From contig CAUCWU010000075.1 in the NCBI GenBank assembly GCA_958446555.1, positions 1 through 9,069 on the forward strand: a stretch of 9,069 nt of DNA, given 5' to 3'. This document shows positions 5,761 through 9,069 of this stretch, piece by piece. Below the pieces are notes generated by a model. It was not told where the DNA came from, did not search any database, and was given only the letters and a program-made list of their open reading frames with translations. Positions within the stretch are counted from its first letter, which is position 1. The number at the start of each line of letters is the position of its first letter. The stretch comes from an uncultured Lachnospiraceae bacterium (lineage in GTDB: Bacteria > Bacillota > Clostridia > Lachnospirales > Lachnospiraceae). The translations under genes were made by a program, and so were the position numbers.

Positions 5761-6945
5761 ATGAAAAAATTTCGTTTGATTCCTGCATTTTTGTTGTCAG
5801 CCGCTCTTTTATCAGGACTGACCGGATGCAAAAAGGAAACCGAATACTATAATCCAAGCACGCAGACTTCCCAGTCTGTAACAGAAACACAGACACTAGA
5901 AAGCACAGAAGGCTCTACTGAAGCTTCTACTGAGGAAAGCACAGAGGAACCGACTGAGGCATCCACTGAAGAAAGCACGGAAGGCTCTACCGAAGAGTCC
6001 ACAGCTGCACCAGTTGTTTCGAAGGAACTTGCCGTTGGCGATATCTGGTATGTCAATACTGATTCTTTAAATGTTCGCGATAATCCTTCCACTGAAGGAA
6101 ATAAGATTGGTGAACTTTATCGCGGTGAGGAAGTTCGAATTCTTGCTCTCGCAGAAGATGGTTGGGTACAAATTCATAGTGTCACTATTGATGGCTATGT
6201 AAAAGCAGATTTTCTTACAGCAACTTCCGGTCAAACAACTGCATCAACTGATTCCTCTGCTGAGGCAGTTCCATCTTCTGATAATTCTGCTAATGCCAAT
6301 TCCACATCTACAGGTGGACATATTGTATGTATTGATGCCGGACATCAGCAGGCAGGGATTAGTGAGCAGGAGCCAAATGGCCCTGGTTCCTCTGTTATGA
6401 AGGCAAAACTGACAACCGGAACAAGCGGTATCGCCACCGGACTTGCCGAGTATCAGTTAAATCTTGATGTTTCTCAGATGCTTCAACAGGAGCTACTAAA
6501 CCGTGGCTATCAGGTTATCATGATTCGTACCACAAATGATTGTCCGATGAGCAATGCCGAGCGTGCTGTTTATGCAAATGAGAGCGGAGCTGAGATTTTT
6601 GTCCGCATCCATGCAAATAGCTCTGATGATCCTTCTGTAAACGGTGCTATGTTCTATGCACCGTCAGCAGCCAACCCTTATTTATCTGCAGATGTCATCT
6701 CTGCAAGTAACACACTGGCATCCACAATGCTTTCATTCTATTGCTCTACCACAGGACTTGCAAACAAAGGCTTACTTCAGGATGACTCCATGACTGGTAT
6801 TAACTGGTGTACAATCCCAGTTACAATTGTTGAGATGGGCTTTATGTCAAACCCAGAAGAAGATCAGAAGATGGCGAATCCAGAGTTTCAAGCCGTCATT
6901 GCACAGGGTCTTGCAAATGGTATTGATGCTTATTTTGGGAGATAA
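5761..6945 (+). CDS. Lipoprotein N-acetylmuramoyl-L-alanine amidase with SH3b domain
   Basis: A 394-residue surface lipoprotein predicted to cleave the amide bond between muramic acid and the stem peptide of peptidoglycan. The signal peptide ends in lipobox LTGC, with lipidated C23. Residues 47-81 form a Ser/Thr/Glu tetrapeptide-repeat linker. An SH3b domain (about 91-153, with SLNVRDNPS and DGYVKADFL) probably binds the wall. After a second Ser/Thr linker, the Amidase_3 zinc domain (about 187-393) shows ligands H195 (IDAGH), E230 (LAEYQLN) and H284 (RIHANSS), and catalytic E358 (VEMGFMSNPEED). All are intact. The start is ATG at 5761 with a strong AGGAGGG 7 nt upstream. The PPTase follows after 5 bp, and a promoter is seen at 5701-5729. 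A role in cell separation or wall turnover is likely but not specific. Confidence 0.93.
   Translation: MKKFRLIPAFLLSAALLSGLTGCKKETEYYNPSTQTSQSVTETQTLESTEGSTEASTEESTEEPTEASTEESTEGSTEESTAAPVVSKELAVGDIWYVNTDSLNVRDNPSTEGNKIGELYRGEEVRILALAEDGWVQIHSVTIDGYVKADFLTATSGQTTASTDSSAEAVPSSDNSANANSTSTGGHIVCIDAGHQQAGISEQEPNGPGSSVMKAKLTTGTSGIATGLAEYQLNLDVSQMLQQELLNRGYQVIMIRTTNDCPMSNAERAVYANESGAEIFVRIHANSSDDPSVNGAMFYAPSAANPYLSADVISASNTLASTMLSFYCSTTGLANKGLLQDDSMTGINWCTIPVTIVEMGFMSNPEEDQKMANPEFQAVIAQGLANGIDAYFGR
5899..6003 (+). repeat. In-frame 12-bp repeats coding an STE-type linker
   Basis: About nine near-identical tetrapeptides (ESTE, GSTE, ASTE, EPTE variants) sit between the lipobox and the SH3b domain of the amidase. 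The DNA period is 12 bp with imperfect copies, so copy number could vary by slippage. The composition suggests an extended, acidic, flexible spacer across the wall. Confidence 0.85.
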
Positions 6946-6950
6946 TCACT

Positions 6951-7553
6951 ATGGCTGTTCAGATTTACTATCAGCGAGTCCAGGATATTGTACTTGATGA
7001 GCAGTTGCTTTCAAAGCTGCAACCACAGCGAAGAAAGCAGCTGCTTTCTTTTCGCTTTGAGGCTGATAAAAAGCGATGTGCCGCTGCCGGGCTTCTTTTA
7101 TGGAACTATATCTACAAAAGACATCCAGAAAACTTCACCGTATCCTATAATGAAAACGGAAAGCCAACTGTACAAAATGCGCCATTTTTTAATCTGTCCC
7201 ACAGTGGTGATTTTGTTATGCTTTCCGTAAATGATACGCCAGTCGGATGCGATATTGAACACTTGCATAAAGCCATTTTAACGAAGCATGTCTTTCATCC
7301 AAATGAACTTGAAAGACTTTCAGTTCTGTCAGAAGGAGACGCTAGAAATCTAGAATTTCTTCGACTTTGGACAGCAAAGGAAGCCTTTTTAAAGGCGATT
7401 GGAACTGGAATTGATGCAAATGCGAATATGTATGATTTAAGCAGTTTCAATAAAATTTATCTTTCCAACGGATCTTGTTGGAAAATCGAGCATCACGCAG
7501 TCCCCGATTTTCCAGAATATCTTTCGTGCATCTGCTATAAATGCTTGCAATAA
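6951..7553 (+). CDS. 4'-phosphopantetheinyl transferase, Sfp type
   Basis: A 200-residue cytoplasmic enzyme predicted to move phosphopantetheine from coenzyme A to a serine of a carrier protein. Diagnostic motifs are present: FNLSHSGDF (80-88), VGCDIEHL (98-105, Mg ligands D101 and E103) and LWTAKEAFLKAIGTGI (139-154, E144 and K148). Length is slightly below the usual 220-240, mostly at the C-terminus, but the catalytic core is complete. ATG at 6951 has GGGAG inside the end of the amidase gene. The 5-bp gap suggests translational linkage to the amidase. No NRPS, PKS or fatty-acid gene is in the window, so the carrier target is unknown; it could serve acyl carrier protein itself or a remote pathway. 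No function linking it to the amidase is known to me. Confidence 0.9.
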   Translation: MAVQIYYQRVQDIVLDEQLLSKLQPQRRKQLLSFRFEADKKRCAAAGLLLWNYIYKRHPENFTVSYNENGKPTVQNAPFFNLSHSGDFVMLSVNDTPVGCDIEHLHKAILTKHVFHPNELERLSVLSEGDARNLEFLRLWTAKEAFLKAIGTGIDANANMYDLSSFNKIYLSNGSCWKIEHHAVPDFPEYLSCICYKCLQ

Positions 7554-7587
7554 GTCAAAATATCATTTACACTGAAAGTACAATTGA

Positions 7588-7625
7588 GGTCGGGCACGGA
7601 TAAACTTAGTTTTCGTGAACTGACC
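7588..7625 (+). promoter_or_regulatory. Structured leader upstream of the CmpB-type membrane protein
   Basis: Three stacked helices can form: GGTCGG/CTGACC (7588-7593 with 7620-7625, one G-U), CACG/CGTG (7595-7598 with 7614-7617), and AAAC/GTTT (7602-7605 with 7609-7612). No T-run follows directly, so it is not a normal terminator. It lies 40 nt upstream of the start codon, ahead of the SD. A weak -10-like TACAAT (7579-7584) would place the RNA start at the foot of the stem. No known riboswitch class was recognised. Confidence 0.35.
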
Positions 7626-7665
7626 CCAGAAAACCAATCTTTTGAATAATAAAAGGGGACTTTTT

Positions 7666-8565
7666 ATGACTGCCTATGCACATCTTTTACTGTACTTTTT
7701 TTTCTACAGCTTTGTAGGATGGATCTGGGAATCCTCCTATGTCTCAATCCTAAAGCATAAGCTTACCAACCGAGGCTTTTTGACCGGCCCGATGCTTCCA
7801 ATCTACGGAAGTGGTGCCGTCACAATGCTGTGCGTCACCTATCCAGTGCGTTCATCTGATCTCGGCATTTTCATTTTTGGAATGGTAGGTGCTACGCTAC
7901 TCGAATATGTCACTGGTGTTGTGATGGAGGCGCTTTTTCAAGTTCGTTATTGGGACTACAGCGATAAAAAATTCAATATTCAAGGGCATATCTGCTTAAG
8001 CTCAACCCTTGCTTGGGGTGTGTTTACTCTTCTTTTGATTCGGATTGTTCATCCGCGCATTGCCGCTATGTTTGAGCAGATTCCACAGTCTGTATGCTTC
8101 GGCATTCTTTTTGTGATTACCCTTGTATTTTCCATTGATTTTGCATCCTCCTTCTATGCTGCAATGGATCTTCGTCAAATTCTTGAGTCCCTCACAAACT
8201 TAAAATCCGATGCCGAACGACTGCGTGAGCACTTCACTGAACTAACAGACTCTGTCAGTGAAACACTTCGCGATAAGCTTGGAACCATTAAAAAACCTGA
8301 GAGTGCCCGCCTTGAGGAGCTTCAATCCTCTGTTACTGAATATCTTGAAAAGCTCTCTTCACTTGTTCCAAAGGAAAAAATGGCAGATGTTGTTCGCCTT
8401 AAGGAACGTTTCTCCTATCTGGGTGAACTAAAAAGTTCTATCACAAAACGGATTGATTTCCGCAAGATTATTCTTCTAAAGGGAAATCCAATGTTAACGT
8501 CACGCAAATATGCAGATGCACTCAATTCTTTAAAAGAACAGCTTGGTATCAATAAAAATAAGTAA
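7666..8565 (+). CDS. CmpB-type multi-helix membrane protein (putative ABC transporter permease, PF06541) with coiled-coil tail
   Basis: A 299-residue integral membrane protein. About five hydrophobic segments lie at roughly 5-23, 43-60, 67-90, 112-129 and 141-162. Family-typical motifs are FVGWIWES (16-23), NRGFLTGPMLPIYG (35-48), LEYVTG..ME (79-88) and WDYSDKKFNIQGHICL (96-111), which match the PF06541 group often labelled putative ABC-transporter permease; no ATPase gene is near, and the transport role is not established. Residues about 165-299 are charged and helical, probably a cytoplasmic coiled coil. The ATG at 7666 is preferred because AAAAGGGG lies 7 nt upstream; an in-frame TTG at 7642 would add eight residues and precede this SD. 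A terminator follows directly after the stop. Confidence 0.87.
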   Translation: MTAYAHLLLYFFFYSFVGWIWESSYVSILKHKLTNRGFLTGPMLPIYGSGAVTMLCVTYPVRSSDLGIFIFGMVGATLLEYVTGVVMEALFQVRYWDYSDKKFNIQGHICLSSTLAWGVFTLLLIRIVHPRIAAMFEQIPQSVCFGILFVITLVFSIDFASSFYAAMDLRQILESLTNLKSDAERLREHFTELTDSVSETLRDKLGTIKKPESARLEELQSSVTEYLEKLSSLVPKEKMADVVRLKERFSYLGELKSSITKRIDFRKIILLKGNPMLTSRKYADALNSLKEQLGINKNK

Positions 8566-8573
8566 CATGTAAA

Positions 8574-8625
8574 AGAGGCATTGTAACTATCATTAAAACA
8601 TGATAACTACAATGCCTCTCTTTTT
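8574..8625 (+). terminator. Bidirectional intrinsic terminator between convergent genes
   Basis: Two 20-nt arms (8574-8593 and 8600-8619) pair as 12 bp, a 2-nt mismatch and 6 bp, with a 6-nt loop. Rightward it is followed by five T (8621-8625). Leftward the sequence ends in four T on the minus strand (plus AAAA at 8571-8574), so it can also end the convergent repeat protein gene. Confidence 0.85.
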
Positions 8626-8650
8626 ATATTTACTATGAGTATTTCTTCTA

Positions 8651-9069
8651 TTACTTAGCAACACCCTTTACGACTGTGTATGTTCTTCCATTATAGGAAA
8701 CTTTTCCACTATAGTTCCAGTCTAATACACCCTTTGCTACATAATAGTAAGTTCCGTTATGCAAACATAAGCCTGTATATGTCCAATCTACTACACCCTT
8801 CTTTACATAGTACCATGATCCATTCAGACATAAGCCTGTATAATTCCAATCCAGTGCACCCTTCTTTACATAATACCATGATCCATTATGCAGGCATAAG
8901 CCTGTATATGTCCAATCTACTACACCTTTCTTTACATAGTACCATGACCCATTCAAGCATAAGCCTGTATAATTCCAATCCAGTGCTCCATTCTTTACAT
9001 AATACCAGCTTCCATTATGCAAGCATAAGCCAGTATATGTCCAATCTACTACACCTTTCTTTACATAAT
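8651..9069 (-). CDS. 3' end of a surface protein with aromatic cell-wall-binding-like repeats (5' end outside window)
   Basis: The last 139 codons of a longer gene; the frame is open to the right edge, so the TTG near 9022 is not a real start. It consists of tandem 21-22-residue units of the form NGSWYYVKKG followed by hydrophobic-D-W-(T/N)-Y-(T/S)-G, rich in Trp, Tyr and Gly. This resembles the choline-binding/glucan-binding style repeats used for attachment to wall polymers in Lachnospiraceae and other Firmicutes; the ligand is unknown. Units alternate between a VVDWTYTGLCLHNG type and an ALDWNYTGLCLNG type. The last copies degenerate to NGTYYYVAKG and NGRTYTVVKG, and the gene ends with VAK. 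The enzymatic or adhesive domain, signal peptide and promoter must lie outside. It converges on the CmpB-type gene across the shared terminator. Confidence 0.85.
   Translation of the reverse strand, partial: YVKKGVVDWTYTGLCLHNGSWYYVKNGALDWNYTGLCLNGSWYYVKKGVVDWTYTGLCLHNGSWYYVKKGALDWNYTGLCLNGSWYYVKKGVVDWTYTGLCLHNGTYYYVAKGVLDWNYSGKVSYNGRTYTVVKGVAK
8740..9069 (-). repeat. 129-bp higher-order tandem repeat within the surface protein gene
   Basis: The string TTACATA recurs at 8803, 8932 and 9061, exactly 129 bp apart. Each 129-bp period holds two related 63/66-bp units (43 codons). Copies are nearly identical at DNA level, indicating recent duplication or homogenisation. The array runs out of the window. 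Confidence 0.85.

Noticed and set aside
5847..6092. Minus-strand open frame rich in SSVEASV-like repeats
   Set aside because: It is the complement of the amidase Ser/Thr/Glu repeat; the periodic codons keep the opposite strand open. It has no independent support.
7642..7665. TTG start eight codons upstream for the CmpB-type gene
   Set aside because: The SD AAAAGGGG lies inside this extension, spaced correctly for the ATG at 7666.
9020..9022. TTG as the start of the repeat protein
   Set aside because: The frame and the repeats continue unbroken to the right edge, so this is an internal Leu codon.
8740..9069. CRISPR-like array
   Set aside because: The repeats are in-frame protein-coding units without unique spacers.

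Overview
The window looks like a chromosomal segment of a gut-type Lachnospiraceae bacterium (Clostridia, Bacillota). I infer this from strong AGGAGG-type ribosome binding sites, consensus sigma-A promoters with 17-bp spacers, a lipoprotein signal, and gene families I associate with that group: a radical SAM protein of the PflX type, a CmpB-type five-helix membrane protein, a signal-less BMP protein, and tryptophan/tyrosine-rich cell-surface repeats. No mobile element, tRNA, rRNA or CRISPR array was seen. Genus cannot be fixed by reading alone.

Left part (1-3010). A leftward promoter at 101-129 and a textbook ribosome binding site lead into an ATG followed at once by TAA, so the start of a leftward neighbour may be broken or unusual. 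A leftward PflA/PflX-like radical SAM gene (187-1107) is divergent from a secreted GH5 cellulase with a CBM2-like C-terminal domain (1239-2723). The cellulase is followed after 8 bp by an 80-residue two-helix membrane protein (2732-2974). This rightward unit ends at a UUCG-loop terminator (2987-3010).

Middle (2960-5594). Two leftward genes probably form an operon: a 638-residue protein joining a ParB/Srx-like domain to a purine-binding BMP domain with no signal peptide, then a calcineurin-like metallophosphoesterase. The phosphoesterase converges on the small membrane protein with a 15-bp overlap and contains the antisense terminator inside its coding sequence. The ParB-BMP protein is the most unusual gene here, plausibly a cytoplasmic nucleoside or purine sensor.

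Right part (5649-9069). A divergent promoter pair separates the ParB-BMP gene from a lipoprotein N-acetylmuramoyl-L-alanine amidase with a low-complexity linker and an SH3b domain. An Sfp-type phosphopantetheinyl transferase follows 5 bp downstream. After a structured 5' leader comes a CmpB-type membrane protein with a coiled-coil tail. A two-sided terminator (8574-8625) separates it from the 3' end of a convergent surface protein made of alternating 21/22-residue aromatic repeats, which is cut by the right edge.

Taken together, the genes suggest secreted polysaccharide attack (GH5), wall remodelling and wall binding (amidase, repeat protein), and intracellular small-molecule sensing (ParB-BMP with phosphoesterase). 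No single pathway links all of them.
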